Shown here: one piece after another, positions 54,351-64,000 of the stretch
Position numbering within the stretch: the first letter of the stretch is position 1
Layout: each line of letters begins with the position of its first letter
From: Flavobacterium sp. N1994
GTDB lineage: Bacteria; Bacteroidota; Bacteroidia; Flavobacteriales; Flavobacteriaceae
Reading direction: 5' to 3'
Length of the DNA stretch: 64,000 bases
NCBI RefSeq assembly: GCF_025947145.1
Contig: NZ_CP109999.1
Location: 992,001-1,056,000 of the forward strand
Notes under the pieces: model-generated
The model's database searches: none
The model's input: the letters and a program-made list of their open reading frames with translations, nothing else
What the model was told of the DNA's origin: nothing
Translations under genes and position numbers: made by a program

Positions 54351-56306
54351 TTAGTTTAAATTACTTGCTTGAACATTATCCAAATGTCTATCAATTATTG
54401 AGTTGTAATAATTCTGAATAAATGATTTACAGAAGACTTCAATGTATTTGAATTCTTTTCTGTTTTCTTTGATTAAGTTTCTAGTGTAATTCGAATCTGT
54501 TTTGTAATAATACCCAGTTACTTTATCACCACTAAATGTACATATATAATCACCATACATAAATTGATATTGGTTATTTATATAATTAACCACGAAAGGT
54601 TTTACCTCATTTGTATTGAACAAACTTCTACCCCAACTTCTGAAAGGCTTGTCATAATCTAACAAATCCAATATAGTAGGATAAATATCTATTTGTTGAG
54701 CCCAATCTTTATTAATTCCATTAAATTCTGGGTTCCCAGGCATGTAAATAAGGATGGGAACAGCGGATTTATTTAACGTTTTAAAGTATTCATCGTAATA
54801 AATTTGATTGCAATGATCGGCGGTAATTACAAAGATGGTATTGGAAAACCATTTCTCTTTTGATGCTTTTTCAAAGAATTTTTTTAATGAATAATCGGTG
54901 TATCGAATACATTTATGAAGCGGAACATCACCTTCTTTAAATTGATTTTTAAATTCTTTAGGAACTTGAAATGGATCATGAGAAGAAACTGAAAAGACAG
55001 TAGCAAAAAATGGCTTGTTCTTTTTAGACAAAGTGGCATCCATGTATTGGAAAAATTTATGGTCCCAAATTCCCCATACCCCGTCAAAATCATCATTATT
55101 ATTGTATTCATTCAGACCATAATAGTGTTGAAAACCTAAAATACCACATAATCCTAGGAAACTCATAGAACCATTGGGTGCTCCATGAAAAAACGAAGTG
55201 TCGTATCCTTCTTTATTCAGAACGGAAACAACCGATTCAATTTTAGTATTTATATAAGGTGAAGTAGTAAAAGCCTCTTCAAAAGAGGGAATACCAGCTA
55301 AAACAGAAGGCATGGCATGTATTGACTTGACTCCATTAGAATAGGCATTAGTAAAAATATAACTTTTCGTTGCTAATGAATCTAAAAAAGGAGTGTAACT
55401 GACATAATTCTTTATGTGTTTGTCTTTGTTGAATGACCCTAAATATTCACGCCCAAAACTTTCCAAAATAAAAACAACTACATTCATTTTTTTGAATGGC
55501 TTTCCAACCTCGGCATAATTTTTTATGGGTTGGATAGTAGTCTCAATTGCATGTTGGGAAACATAATTTTTTTTATTAAAACTTTGATCATCAAGTGTTC
55601 TTATCACACAAAAACTAGTATTTAAGACAATGTCGGATTGTGCTCTATCGTTTACATAATTGTTTGCATCTATGATATTAATAGGTCGATTGGTAACATC
55701 TAAAGAGCCTCGAATACCAAAAAAGGCAACCAAGAAAATTGTCAAGGTAATAACTATAGAAAAGAAATAAAACTTTGCATTGGTAACATAGTGGTTTTTT
55801 TTAGGCTTTACTTTTTTAAACAAAAAAATCCAAAGGATAAGTAAGACAAAGAAATAAACATATACATACCAATAATTCACCAAAAAAGTGGATAGTAATT
55901 TTATTTTATTTGGTTCATTTTCAATGCTTTCAAAAATATGAGACGTACTTCTTGCCAGAGTAAATTTGTAGTAAACTATATCAACACAATTAAATATTAA
56001 TCCAATAGTGTTAGGAATAAAATAGAAATACGATAAAACTCTCTGGTATTTTTTATGGCTTAAGAACTTTAATGGAATTAAAGAAAATAAGATAAAAAGA
56101 ATATTCAAGTAGATGATCGAAACCGTATCAAACTTTAAACCATAAAAAAACAATAAAAATAAATCTTGAATTCCCGATTTATCAATATGCAAGGAGTTAG
56201 AGTTATGCAAAACAAATAAAATACGGGTAATGGTATTAAGCAAATACAATAAAAGTAACCTGTATGCTAAAACCTTGTATTCATTGATTCTAATATAATC
56301 TTTCAT
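54351..56306 (-). CDS. LtaS-like membrane sulfatase-fold transferase
   Basis: 651 residues. About five membrane helices in residues 15-215, then an extracytoplasmic alkaline-phosphatase-fold domain: metal-ligand Glu in VVFILESFGREYLG, presumed nucleophile Ser/Thr in NGVKSIHAMPSVLAG, FSVSSHDPFQ and VITADHCNQIY (metal Asp-His). The layout is that of lipoteichoic acid synthases and phosphoglycerol or phosphoethanolamine transferases. In a Gram-negative cell it likely decorates a periplasmic or LPS glycan with a phospholipid head group; which one is not shown. Confidence 0.85.
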   Translation of the reverse strand: MKDYIRINEYKVLAYRLLLLYLLNTITRILFVLHNSNSLHIDKSGIQDLFLLFFYGLKFDTVSIIYLNILFILFSLIPLKFLSHKKYQRVLSYFYFIPNTIGLIFNCVDIVYYKFTLARSTSHIFESIENEPNKIKLLSTFLVNYWYVYVYFFVLLILWIFLFKKVKPKKNHYVTNAKFYFFSIVITLTIFLVAFFGIRGSLDVTNRPINIIDANNYVNDRAQSDIVLNTSFCVIRTLDDQSFNKKNYVSQHAIETTIQPIKNYAEVGKPFKKMNVVVFILESFGREYLGSFNKDKHIKNYVSYTPFLDSLATKSYIFTNAYSNGVKSIHAMPSVLAGIPSFEEAFTTSPYINTKIESVVSVLNKEGYDTSFFHGAPNGSMSFLGLCGILGFQHYYGLNEYNNNDDFDGVWGIWDHKFFQYMDATLSKKNKPFFATVFSVSSHDPFQVPKEFKNQFKEGDVPLHKCIRYTDYSLKKFFEKASKEKWFSNTIFVITADHCNQIYYDEYFKTLNKSAVPILIYMPGNPEFNGINKDWAQQIDIYPTILDLLDYDKPFRSWGRSLFNTNEVKPFVVNYINNQYQFMYGDYICTFSGDKVTGYYYKTDSNYTRNLIKENRKEFKYIEVFCKSFIQNYYNSIIDRHLDNVQASNLN

Positions 56307-56350
56307 GTTTTATTATAACTTAATGGCGTTCGAATATAATGAACATTTTA

Positions 56351-57160
56351 TTAGTTCTTAATTCCGGTTTCAATTTTAGTTATTTTATTTTTTTTATTAA
56401 ACTTTCTGATGGCTAAATTTTGCTTTATCCCTTCGGGATCTACATAACTTCTTGAATGGTCTAAATGCAGACAAATGGCAATGTATCTAATTTGTTTTGA
56501 TAGTAATCCGTTATTAAATAATCGTTCTCCCATTTCTCTATCTTCTCCGCCATAATGTAATAATTCATTAAAACCATTTATAGCAAGAATATCTGATTTG
56601 AAACCCGATGAATTATGTCCATTCCAAGAACGTTTTGTAGGAGTGACCCAATTCATAAAAGCCGAAAAATAGCTGTTATGAGTGAGTTTTGTTAATTTAA
56701 AATTGATTTTTAATCCGTTCTTTTTCAACCATAAAATCTTAAAACAATCTTGGCTAATGATATCATTTTCAGAAATTAACTTTGAAATGGACATTGGTAA
56801 TTTAAAATAGCCTCCCGATAAAAAATAACCCTTTTCTTTATTTTTTAGATGATTTTGAACAAAATCTTTTCTCGGAATACAATCGCCATCAGTAAAAATA
56901 AGATATTCGGAAGTGCTTTTTAGTATGGCTTTATTTAAAATTTTAGTCTTTTGAAAACCATCATCTTCCTGCCAAACATGAATTATAGGATACTTAAATT
57001 TGGATGCAAAACTCTCAACAACCTTTTTAGTTTCGATAGTAGAACCATCATCAGCAACAATAACTTCAAAATCCATTTCTGTTTGAACACTAAATCCAGT
57101 CAAGACTTTTCTTAACCAATCTTCTGAATTGTATGTGGTCATTATTATGGAAGCTTTCAT
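56351..57160 (-). CDS. Glycosyltransferase family 2 with C-terminal galactosyltransferase-like domain
   Basis: 269 residues from the ATG at 57160 (MKASIIMTTYNSEDW); a TTG one codon earlier is less likely. GT-A core: EVIVADDGSTIETKKVVESF and the metal site YLIFTDGDCIPRKDF. The C-terminal part (WNGHNSSGFKSDILAINGFN, GGEDREMGERLFNNG) matches the GT27/GT7-like extension seen in many Bacteroidota LPS transferases, in which G-G-E-D-x-E positions the catalytic base. Donor and acceptor unknown. Confidence 0.85.
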   Translation of the reverse strand: MKASIIMTTYNSEDWLRKVLTGFSVQTEMDFEVIVADDGSTIETKKVVESFASKFKYPIIHVWQEDDGFQKTKILNKAILKSTSEYLIFTDGDCIPRKDFVQNHLKNKEKGYFLSGGYFKLPMSISKLISENDIISQDCFKILWLKKNGLKINFKLTKLTHNSYFSAFMNWVTPTKRSWNGHNSSGFKSDILAINGFNELLHYGGEDREMGERLFNNGLLSKQIRYIAICLHLDHSRSYVDPEGIKQNLAIRKFNKKNKITKIETGIKN

Positions 57161-57270
57161 CAAAATTATTGAAAAGTGAAAATACTATATTTTTTAATAC
57201 TACTTATAAAAAGCTTTTCTTTTTCTAAATTATTAAAGTAGTTCGTAAAGTATTTTCAAATTTAAGACTA

Positions 57271-58047
57271 CTATTTCATTTCAGAAATAAATTCTTTGAA
57301 GGTAACAAAAGAGTAATTTTCTTTTTTCAACCATTCAATGAATAAATCCATACGATGTATCATTGAAACACCAGAGTTTTTGGAGACATATCCGGGAAAA
57401 TTAAATCTCTCAGGCTGATTTAAGTTAGTGAATTCCCATGGATGAAAATATAAATTAAGGTAACCATCTTTTTTTAAAGTTTGCTTGCATAAAAATTCAT
57501 AAATAGAAAGAGGCAAGTTATGAAACGACAACCAAAACAAAGGAAATCTAATTATCGGGCTAACAGAGGCAGGTATTTGTAATACTCCTTTTTCCTTAAA
57601 AAAAGTTCTCGGCTTTTTAAAATTATTATACCTCCCGGGAATGTAGGTAGGATTTAATGATGAGTTGTATTGATAACCTGCATTAAAAATTTCTATTTCA
57701 TCAACAGGCTGCATTCTTGGCATTCTAAATCCATGAACTTCTTGACCTGTGAGTTCTTCCAATTTTTCTCTAGATAATTTTAAATGTTCTACCTTAAAAT
57801 CGCTATGATAATAATTATGAGAGGCTATTTCATGACCTTCATCAATAATTCTTTTGATAATTTCGGGAGCGTGTATAGCGAAGGTAGCTGTAGAAAAAAA
57901 AGTGGCTTTTACATGGTGCTTTTTCAAGATATTTAAAATAGCAGTAGTGCCCTCAACAGATATACTTATTTGGTCAATAAAATCTATTGATTTATTATAT
58001 TCTAATGGTAAGTCAAACTCTTCAATATCAAAACTTAGCAATACCAT
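57271..58047 (-). CDS. NodB-type polysaccharide deacetylase
   Basis: 258 residues, no signal peptide. NodB homology: LLSFDIEEFD (catalytic Asp and metal Asp), VKATFFSTATFAIHA, EGHEIASHNYYHSDF (the H-x(3)-H metal pair), GFRMPRMQPVDEIEIFNAGY and LYFHPWEFTN. The shape resembles the cytoplasmic deacetylases that act on lipid-linked sugars. Start overlaps the end of the upstream GT2 gene region by spacing of only three bases, so the two are translationally linked. Removes acetyl groups from an N-acetyl sugar of the cluster's glycan (inferred). Confidence 0.85.
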   Translation of the reverse strand: MVLLSFDIEEFDLPLEYNKSIDFIDQISISVEGTTAILNILKKHHVKATFFSTATFAIHAPEIIKRIIDEGHEIASHNYYHSDFKVEHLKLSREKLEELTGQEVHGFRMPRMQPVDEIEIFNAGYQYNSSLNPTYIPGRYNNFKKPRTFFKEKGVLQIPASVSPIIRFPLFWLSFHNLPLSIYEFLCKQTLKKDGYLNLYFHPWEFTNLNQPERFNFPGYVSKNSGVSMIHRMDLFIEWLKKENYSFVTFKEFISEMK

Positions 58048-58049
58048 TG

Positions 58050-58976
58050 TTAGAAATTTTTTGTGTCGATTATATAATTCGGTCTATCTTTTGCTTGCAT
58101 AAACATTTTTCCAATATAAATGCCAATAACTCCAAGCATGATTAATTGCAGCCCTCCAAAAAATACGATAGTCATAATTATGGAAGACCATCCTGGAACT
58201 TCAAGATGATGTATGATGGAATAAATAATGTAAGGAATATATAAAATGGACAATCCAGAAAAAATAAAACCGATATAAATTGCGCTATAGAGAGGCTTTG
58301 TACTAAAAGAAGTTATACTGTAGATGGCTAATTTTAAAAGTTGCGATTTTGAGTAATTAGTCTCTCCTTTCAATCTTTCGTTTGGAACATATTCAATTCC
58401 TATTTGATTGAATCCAACCCATTTCACCATTCCTCTGAAAAACAATTCACTTTCATTCATCGACTTTAAAACGCCAATCACTTTTTTATCTAATAATCTA
58501 AAATCTGAGATTCCATCTTCTAAATCTAATCCCGAAAGCATATTTAAAATTTTCCAAAATAATTTTGAAGATAATTTATTAAAAAAAGAAGCGTGTGGAT
58601 TATTCCCTTTTCTGTGCGCATAAACCACATTATAGCCTTCTTCATACTTTGAAATTAATTCTGGAATAAGCGAAGGTGGATGTTGTAAATCTGCATCCAT
58701 AGTGATAACAAGGTCCGATTTAACACTATCAATACCCGCTTTTAGAGCATTGTCTTTACCAAAGTTTCTCGAAAAGGAAATGTATTTCAAGTTAGCATAT
58801 TCCTTAGCACTTGACTCTAAAACTTCTAACGTTTTATCTGAACTTCCATCATTTACAAAGATTACCTCCCAATTATAAGAAGTAAAACTTAAAAGAGCTT
58901 TTTGTATTTCTTGATATACCGGAAGTATATTATCAGCTTCGTTGTAGGCTGGTATTATTATCGCTATTGTCTTCAT
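58050..58976 (-). CDS. Polyprenyl-phosphate glycosyltransferase (GT2, GtrB/ArnC type)
   Basis: 308 residues. GT-A domain: IAIIIPAYNEADNILPVYQE, EVIFVNDGSSDKTLEVLESS, LVITMDADLQHPPSLIPELI with the D-x-D, and LFFRGMVKWVGFNQIGIEYV near the membrane interface. Two C-terminal membrane helices (about 235-260 and 270-290). Such enzymes load a sugar onto undecaprenyl phosphate at the inner face. Its start overlaps the preceding GT87-like gene by 44 bases. Confidence 0.9.
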   Translation of the reverse strand: MKTIAIIIPAYNEADNILPVYQEIQKALLSFTSYNWEVIFVNDGSSDKTLEVLESSAKEYANLKYISFSRNFGKDNALKAGIDSVKSDLVITMDADLQHPPSLIPELISKYEEGYNVVYAHRKGNNPHASFFNKLSSKLFWKILNMLSGLDLEDGISDFRLLDKKVIGVLKSMNESELFFRGMVKWVGFNQIGIEYVPNERLKGETNYSKSQLLKLAIYSITSFSTKPLYSAIYIGFIFSGLSILYIPYIIYSIIHHLEVPGWSSIIMTIVFFGGLQLIMLGVIGIYIGKMFMQAKDRPNYIIDTKNF

Positions 58977-60147
58977 CTATTGTTGTTTCAAATTTTAAAG
59001 TCATCAATTGATATACTATTACTAACCAGATGACTATACAAGGTATTGCTTTTAAAGAATATTTTCTAACATAATTTTCTACTATAAAATTTGGAAATAA
59101 ATCCGTGTGGGATAAACTTGTTAAAATTATGGCAAATATAAGCAAACCATTTACCCAACCTCTTTTTGGTAGCGGTTGTTCTACATACCAAATAGCAACC
59201 CCAACAAAAGCGATGATGTAAGTTGGTGATTCTGAACCTGAACTAAAAATTACAGTAAAAATTAAAACAGAAGCTAAAGTTAAAAGTCGGAATTTAGAAT
59301 TAGCATAAGCTTTAAATCTCAAATAGGGTAACCCAAATAGTAATAATCCTCCTAACAGGAAAGGGTAATTAGGTATAGAATTATCATTTGTTACTCTTCG
59401 AACGACACCCATAACAGAAAAATCTTGATACGAACCTAAAACAGCATTAACATCATTTTTGATTACTAAGGCATTATACCATTCTACATATCTATCTAAA
59501 ATATATTGTGGTGAGGAAATTAGCATCGGAAGAACAAAACAAAGTAGGCTCCAAAAAACCAAAGACCAAATAAACTTTATTTTATTTTTTGAAAAGAAGA
59601 AAAAAGCAAGCCCTACTATACCATACAGCTTTATAAAAGTCCCAACAGCAATCAACATAGCTGCCCAAAAATCTTGTTTTTTTTCAATGAAAACATAAGT
59701 CATTATTATGATGTAAACCATGATTGGATTCACTTGAAAACTTTGTGCAGTAATCAAATATTCATTCAAACAAATCCAAAGTATAATAACAACATTGATT
59801 GACTTTATAGGTAACTTTTGAATGGCTGATAAAATTAAGATGGTTGTAAAAACACTCCACAAAAGCAATCCAAAAAAATTAGGCAGTAAGGCAAATGGCG
59901 CTATAATTAAACTAAAAACGGGACCATACAAGTTAATATCGAAATACAAATCAGGATAATGAGCGTATAAAGGCAATTGATCATACACATGCCAAAACAC
60001 ATTTTTATAAATCAAATAATTATTATACTTATCTCTGAAAAATTTGGGTAAAATTGCTATTATATTGACTACAAGCCATATAATAGAAATATTTCTTTTG
60101 CTTTTAAAAAAAGGTTTGTCAAAAAATAGTAGAATTTTATTAATCAT
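58933..60147 (-). CDS. GT87-like (DUF2029) membrane glycosyltransferase
   Basis: 404 residues with about ten membrane helices spread over the whole length. A first periplasmic loop contains YKNVFWHVYDQLPLYAHYPD and LYFDINLYGPVFSLIIAPFA, matching the Asp-containing loop of GT87 polyprenol-dependent mannosyltransferases (DUF2029). It would use a lipid-linked sugar donor, which the GtrB-type enzyme encoded next could supply. The 44-base overlap supports this pairing. Confidence 0.8.
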   Translation of the reverse strand: MINKILLFFDKPFFKSKRNISIIWLVVNIIAILPKFFRDKYNNYLIYKNVFWHVYDQLPLYAHYPDLYFDINLYGPVFSLIIAPFALLPNFFGLLLWSVFTTILILSAIQKLPIKSINVVIILWICLNEYLITAQSFQVNPIMVYIIIMTYVFIEKKQDFWAAMLIAVGTFIKLYGIVGLAFFFFSKNKIKFIWSLVFWSLLCFVLPMLISSPQYILDRYVEWYNALVIKNDVNAVLGSYQDFSVMGVVRRVTNDNSIPNYPFLLGGLLLFGLPYLRFKAYANSKFRLLTLASVLIFTVIFSSGSESPTYIIAFVGVAIWYVEQPLPKRGWVNGLLIFAIILTSLSHTDLFPNFIVENYVRKYSLKAIPCIVIWLVIVYQLMTLKFETTIDEDNSDNNTSLQRS

Positions 60148-60186
60148 AGTAATAATTTGAGGCAGATAAATTAAAAACCCATTTTA

Positions 60187-60194
60187 CAAATTTA
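60187..60194 (-). promoter_or_regulatory. -7 element TAAATTTG of the minus-strand glycan genes
   Basis: Exact TAnnTTTG, 39 bases before the GT87-like start; a plus-strand element lies five bases away. Confidence 0.5.
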
Positions 60195-60199
60195 TTAAT

Positions 60200-60207
60200 T
60201 AATTTTG
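60200..60207 (+). promoter_or_regulatory. -7 element TAATTTTG of the plus-strand GT2 gene
   Basis: Exact TAnnTTTG, 27 bases before the start codon at 60235. The two divergent -7 elements are only five bases apart. Confidence 0.5.
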
Positions 60208-60234
60208 TAAGTTATAGAGCCAAAAAATAAATGT

Positions 60235-61125
60235 ATGAATTATAATCATCCTATAAATTCTTTTAAAGGAAAATTAGACGAAAATGCTGTTTTTTCAATT
60301 TTAATACCCACTTGGAACAACTTAGATTTATTAAAAATTTGTGTCGAAAGCATTGAAAAAAATTCTCATTTCAAACATCAAATAATCATACACATTAATG
60401 AAGGCACTGATGGCTCTTTAGAATGGGTTAAAGCCAATAATTATAGTCATACTCATAGTGATCAAAATGTTGGGGTTTGTTATGCTCTTAATGCATTGGC
60501 TAAATTAGCAACTAGCAATTACATATTGTATATAAATGACGATATGTATACTTGTCCCGATTGGGATAAATACCTAATGGATGCCATCCAAGAACAAGGC
60601 GATGAATATTTCTATTTTTCTGGGACAATGATTGAACATACTGGAAAAAGCAATAAGTGTGTTTTATCACCCTATGATTTTGGGACTACTGCAGATAATT
60701 TCAAAGAGAAAGAGTTATTAGATTTTCTAAAAACTGCTAAAAAATCAGATTGGTTTGGTGCTTCATGGCCTCCTTCCATTGTACACAAAAAAATATGGGA
60801 TAAAGTTGGCGGATATGATATTGAGTATTCACCAGGATTTGGCTCTGATCCCGACTTTAGTATGAAACTTTGGGACGAAGGTGTTCGAAATTTTAAAGGG
60901 ATTGGTAAATCTTTCGTGTACCACTTTCAATCTAAGAGTACAGTTAAGGTTAAAAAAAATAATTACAGAAAAACATTTGCTTCAAAATGGGGAATAACTT
61001 CTAGTTATTTATATAAAACCGTTTTAAGACTTGGTGATAATTATGATGGAAAACAATTAGTTCTAAAGAAAAATTTTAACTACTTTATAAATAAACTGAA
61101 AGCCTTTTATTTAACAATAAAGTAG
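60235..61125 (+). CDS. Glycosyltransferase family 2
   Basis: 296 residues. GT-A fold: FSILIPTWNNLDLLKICVES, a short N-E-G-T-D-G loop, and the metal site ILYINDDMYTCPDWDKYLMD (D-D variant of D-x-D). Middle block WFGASWPPSIVHKKIWDKVG and GFGSDPDFSMKLWDEG are typical of the acceptor side. Basic C-terminal tail. Donor and acceptor unknown; it is the plus-strand end of the glycan cluster. Confidence 0.85.
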   Translation: MNYNHPINSFKGKLDENAVFSILIPTWNNLDLLKICVESIEKNSHFKHQIIIHINEGTDGSLEWVKANNYSHTHSDQNVGVCYALNALAKLATSNYILYINDDMYTCPDWDKYLMDAIQEQGDEYFYFSGTMIEHTGKSNKCVLSPYDFGTTADNFKEKELLDFLKTAKKSDWFGASWPPSIVHKKIWDKVGGYDIEYSPGFGSDPDFSMKLWDEGVRNFKGIGKSFVYHFQSKSTVKVKKNNYRKTFASKWGITSSYLYKTVLRLGDNYDGKQLVLKKNFNYFINKLKAFYLTIK

Positions 61126-61162
61126 AAACTATCTTTTAAAATTTAATAACAATTTACAAGCA

Positions 61163-61732
61163 ATGAGCGACATCAATACAGAAGTCCATAACGCATTCGA
61201 GATTATTCAAAGCGGCGGCATCATCCTCTATCCTACTGACACTGTTTGGGGAATAGGATGCGATGCTACCAATGCAGAAGCAGTAAAAAAGATTTATGCT
61301 TTAAAACAGCGGGAAGAAACTAAAAGCATGATTGTGTTGATGAATGGTGAAAAAATGATGTATAACGTGTTCAAAGATATTCCAGAAACAGCATGGCAAA
61401 TCCTAGATTTATCCGAAAAATCAACAACATTAATACTTGACAATCCAAGAAATGTAGCTCCAAATATCATTGCAGAAGACAAAACACTTGGGGTAAGAAT
61501 AGTGAAAGAACCCTTTTGTTTCAAACTGATGGAACGCATGAAAAAACCTTTGGTTTCTACCTCAGCAAATATTTCGGGGATGTTTACTCCAAAGTCTTTC
61601 AAAGAAATTGATTCCGAAATTATAAAAGGTGTAGACTATGTAGTAAATTTGCACCACGAAAAAATTTGCGATAAACCATCAACTATTATTAAACTCTCGT
61701 TAGATAATCAAGTGAAAATAATTCGCAAGTAA
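61163..61732 (+). CDS. tsaC: L-threonylcarbamoyladenylate synthase (Sua5/YrdC)
   Basis: 189 residues, the compact YrdC form. Key blocks: [57 protein letters not shown] and [18 protein letters not shown]. Makes the threonylcarbamoyl-AMP intermediate for t6A37 of tRNA. Shares a transcript direction with cca thirteen bases on, so two tRNA-maturation genes are linked. Confidence 0.9.
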   Translation: MSDINTEVHNAFEIIQSGGIILYPTDTVWGIGCDATNAEAVKKIYALKQREETKSMIVLMNGEKMMYNVFKDIPETAWQILDLSEKSTTLILDNPRNVAPNIIAEDKTLGVRIVKEPFCFKLMERMKKPLVSTSANISGMFTPKSFKEIDSEIIKGVDYVVNLHHEKICDKPSTIIKLSLDNQVKIIRK

Positions 61733-61745
61733 CTTATTATACTTA

Positions 61746-63170
61746 GTGTCAAAAAACTACAAAATAGCATTAGACAATAAAATTTTTGAAATCGTTTCAA
61801 AAGCATCACAAGAACTTAACCTTGAAAGTTATGTCATTGGTGGCTTTGTTCGCGATTATTTGTTGCAACGCGATTTTAAAAAAGATATTGATATTGTTGC
61901 CATTGGCTCTGGTATTGATTTGGCTTTAAAAGTTGCTGAATTGTTACCAAATAAACCAAAAGTTCAAGTTTTCAAAAACTACGGAACAGCGATGTTGCGT
62001 TACAAAGAAATCGACATAGAATTTGTAGGTGCCCGAAAAGAAAGCTATTCTGAAGACAGCAGGAATCCAGTTGTTGAAAACGGAACGCTTGAAGACGACC
62101 AAAACCGTCGTGATTTTACCATTAATGCCTTAGCCTTTTCTTTAAATGAAAAGAATTTTGGAGATTTAGTGGACCCTTTTGATGGTTCAACCGATTTGGT
62201 AAACAAAATCATTAAAACACCTTTAAATCCTGATATTACTTATTCTGACGATCCTTTAAGAATGATGCGTGCGATTCGATTTGCAACACAGTTGAACTTT
62301 GTTATAGAAGCCGAATCTTTAAAAGCCATTGAAAGAAACAAAGACAGAATCAAGATTATTTCTGGTGAACGTATTGTAGATGAGTTAAACAAAATCTTAT
62401 CCACAGAAAAGCCTTCTATCGGATTTTTACATTTATACAAAACCGGACTTCTAGACATCATTCTGCCTGAATTGACAGCATTAAATAACGTTGAAGAAAT
62501 TGAAGGTCATACACATAAAAACAACTTTTATCATACCCTTGAAGTGGTTGATAATATTTGTCCGAATACCGATGATGTTTGGTTGCGATGGGCTGCTTTG
62601 TTGCATGATATTGGAAAAGCGCCAACTAAACGTTTCAACAAAAAACAAGGCTGGACGTTTCACGGACACGAATTTTTAGGTGGAAAAATGGTAAAGAAAA
62701 TCTTTGAAAGATTACACATGCCATTGAATCAAAAAATGAAATTTGTATCCAAAATGGTGATGCTAAGTTCAAGACCCATAGTACTTTCGGAAGATCTTGT
62801 TACCGATTCTGCAGTGCGCCGTTTGGTATTTGATGCTGGTGAAGATGTTGATAATTTAATGACCTTGTGCGAAGCTGATATCACAACCAAAAACCCAACC
62901 AAGTTTAAAAAATATCATAACAATTTTGATATCGTTCGTCGTAAAATCATCGAAGTGGAAGAGCGTGATCATGTCCGTAATTTTCAACCTCCAATTTCTG
63001 GGGAACAAATCATGGAACTATTCAATTTAAAACCATCTCGCGAAATTGGAATGCTAAAAGAAGCTGTGAAAGAAGCAATTCTTGAAGGTGAAATTCCAAA
63101 TGAGTATCAAGCGGCCTACGATTTTGTTTTGGCGAAAGCCGAAAAAATGGGATTAAAAAAAGTTGTATAA
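61746..63170 (+). CDS. cca: CCA tRNA nucleotidyltransferase with HD domain
   Basis: 474 residues with a GTG start ([20 protein letters not shown] follows). Nucleotidyltransferase head: [29 protein letters not shown] (metal Asp pair), [20 protein letters not shown] and [16 protein letters not shown]; then an HD domain with [16 protein letters not shown] and [17 protein letters not shown], typical of bifunctional enzymes with phosphohydrolase activity. Adds CCA to tRNA 3' ends. Class II; complete. Confidence 0.95.
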   Translation: MSKNYKIALDNKIFEIVSKASQELNLESYVIGGFVRDYLLQRDFKKDIDIVAIGSGIDLALKVAELLPNKPKVQVFKNYGTAMLRYKEIDIEFVGARKESYSEDSRNPVVENGTLEDDQNRRDFTINALAFSLNEKNFGDLVDPFDGSTDLVNKIIKTPLNPDITYSDDPLRMMRAIRFATQLNFVIEAESLKAIERNKDRIKIISGERIVDELNKILSTEKPSIGFLHLYKTGLLDIILPELTALNNVEEIEGHTHKNNFYHTLEVVDNICPNTDDVWLRWAALLHDIGKAPTKRFNKKQGWTFHGHEFLGGKMVKKIFERLHMPLNQKMKFVSKMVMLSSRPIVLSEDLVTDSAVRRLVFDAGEDVDNLMTLCEADITTKNPTKFKKYHNNFDIVRRKIIEVEERDHVRNFQPPISGEQIMELFNLKPSREIGMLKEAVKEAILEGEIPNEYQAAYDFVLAKAEKMGLKKVV

Positions 63171-63220
63171 ATTGATAGTAGATTAACTATTGTTGAATGC
63201 AAAATTTGAGACTCAATAAC

Positions 63221-63228
63221 TAATTTTG
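63221..63228 (+). promoter_or_regulatory. -7 element TAATTTTG of ctaA
   Basis: Exact TAnnTTTG, 18 bases before the start codon. Confidence 0.5.
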
Positions 63229-63246
63229 CAAAACATTTTAATAGAA

Positions 63247-64000
63247 ATGAAAAAAGATAAATCGGTTATTTACTGGCTACTTTCAGGTTGTGTTTTAGTA
63301 TTTTTAATGGTAGTGGTTGGAGGTATTACACGTCTAACCAATTCGGGACTATCAATGACGGATTGGCATTTGGTTACCGATACTTTACCTCCTTTGACAG
63401 ATGCTAAATGGAATGCCGCTTTTGAAGAATACAAGAAGTTTCCTGAATATCAAAAAATAAACGTTCATAACGATTTTCAGCTCACAGATTATAAATTCAT
63501 ATATTTCTGGGAATGGTTTCACCGTTTTATAGGTCGTATCATCGGACTAGTATTTGTCATCCCGTTTGTCTATTTCCTAATTAAGAAACGTATTGACAAA
63601 GAAACATTAAAAAAATGCTACATCCTCCTCGGTATGGGAGCTTTACAAGGTTTCTTTGGTTGGTTTATGGTAAAAAGCGGTTTGGTGGATAATCCTGATG
63701 TGAGTCATTTTCGTTTAGCATTGCATCTAACGTTTGCTTTTATAACGTTTGCTTACACTCTTTGGGTATCGCTTGATTTGATTTATCCAGAAAAAAAAGA
63801 AGTCATTGTTCCGTTAAAAAAACTAGCTCGAATCACATTTGTTTTTCTTTTAATTCAAATCATTTATGGTGGATTTGTAGCCGGTTTAAACGCTGGATTG
63901 ATTCACAATCATTGGCCTTTAATGAGCGACGGACAGTTTTTTCACGACAGTATTACATTAGAAAAAGATTCGTGGATAGCCCGATTTACAGAAGGCAAAA
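63247..64000 (+). CDS. ctaA: Heme A synthase (COX15/CtaA), 3' end outside the window
   Basis: At least 251 residues; open at the window end. The start MKKDKSVIYWLLSGCVLVFL leads into helix 1, which ends VGGITRLTNSGLSMTDWHL, the hallmark of COX15-type enzymes. Heme-ligand His residues are visible in FIYFWEWFHRFIGRIIGLVF and in SHFRLALHLTFAF. Oxidises heme O to heme A for cytochrome oxidase. The size so far fits the first six of eight helices. Confidence 0.9.
   Translation, partial: MKKDKSVIYWLLSGCVLVFLMVVVGGITRLTNSGLSMTDWHLVTDTLPPLTDAKWNAAFEEYKKFPEYQKINVHNDFQLTDYKFIYFWEWFHRFIGRIIGLVFVIPFVYFLIKKRIDKETLKKCYILLGMGALQGFFGWFMVKSGLVDNPDVSHFRLALHLTFAFITFAYTLWVSLDLIYPEKKEVIVPLKKLARITFVFLLIQIIYGGFVAGLNAGLIHNHWPLMSDGQFFHDSITLEKDSWIARFTEGK

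Noticed and set aside
57161..57168. Minus-strand TAATTTTG as promoter of the GT2/GT27-like gene
   Set aside because: It directly abuts the start codon, so transcription would begin inside the gene.

Overview
The window is AT-rich (roughly one third G+C by eye) and looks like chromosome from a Flavobacterium-type member of the Bacteroidota. The grounds are a gliding-associated peptidyl-prolyl isomerase (GldI), two secreted giants with type IX secretion C-terminal signals (one type A, one type B), lipoproteins of flavobacterial type, DUF5606 and DUF6266 family proteins, and many start regions preceded by the Bacteroidetes -7 element TAnnTTTG instead of Shine-Dalgarno sites. I see no tRNA, rRNA, CRISPR array, insertion sequence or prophage.

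Layout. 1-1.2 kb: end of an AraC-type regulator. 1.2-9.6 kb: a 2199-residue repeat-built type A secreted protein and an S74-chaperone surface protein, both on the minus strand. 10.3-14.3 kb: an accessory-looking stretch with a DUF4382 lipoprotein, a DUF6266 protein, a secreted transglutaminase-like protein and a small HTH protein, separated by unusual repeats: a 10-bp tandem array, long hairpins and a 148-bp tandem repeat that includes the end of the HTH gene. 14.5-22.6 kb: a Tat-exported M24 peptidase, a secreted pair ending in a type B cargo with RCC1-like repeats, a tiny membrane protein, a PH/SHOCT protein and an M3 peptidase.

22.6-29.5 kb: a fatty-acid beta-oxidation operon, in the order MarR regulator with two palindromic operators, FadB-like fusion, thiolase and acyl-CoA dehydrogenase. 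Two junctions carry a small S23 (23S-rRNA-intervening-sequence type, four-helix-bundle) gene enclosed almost exactly by inverted repeats; a third junction holds a similar but empty repeat. The thiolase and dehydrogenase genes each read as frameshifted, both by one missing G. The S23 arrangement is the best candidate here for an undescribed element.

29.5-50.5 kb is mostly housekeeping: a YfcE-type phosphoesterase divergent from truA, an ABC exporter, lpdA, isoaspartyl peptidase with cyanophycinase, an rluF-crcB-nrnA-gldI-immunophilin run, an amino-acid permease, an uncharacterised 604-residue TIM-barrel-like protein, a ruvX-mqo-def-DUF5606-mazG run and two META-domain lipoproteins. 50.6-61.1 kb: dapD, then a surface-glycan cluster (methyltransferase, five glycosyltransferases, a GT87-like membrane glycosyltransferase, LtaS-like enzyme, NodB-type deacetylase). 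61.1-64 kb: tsaC-type, cca and the start of ctaA, which runs off the end.
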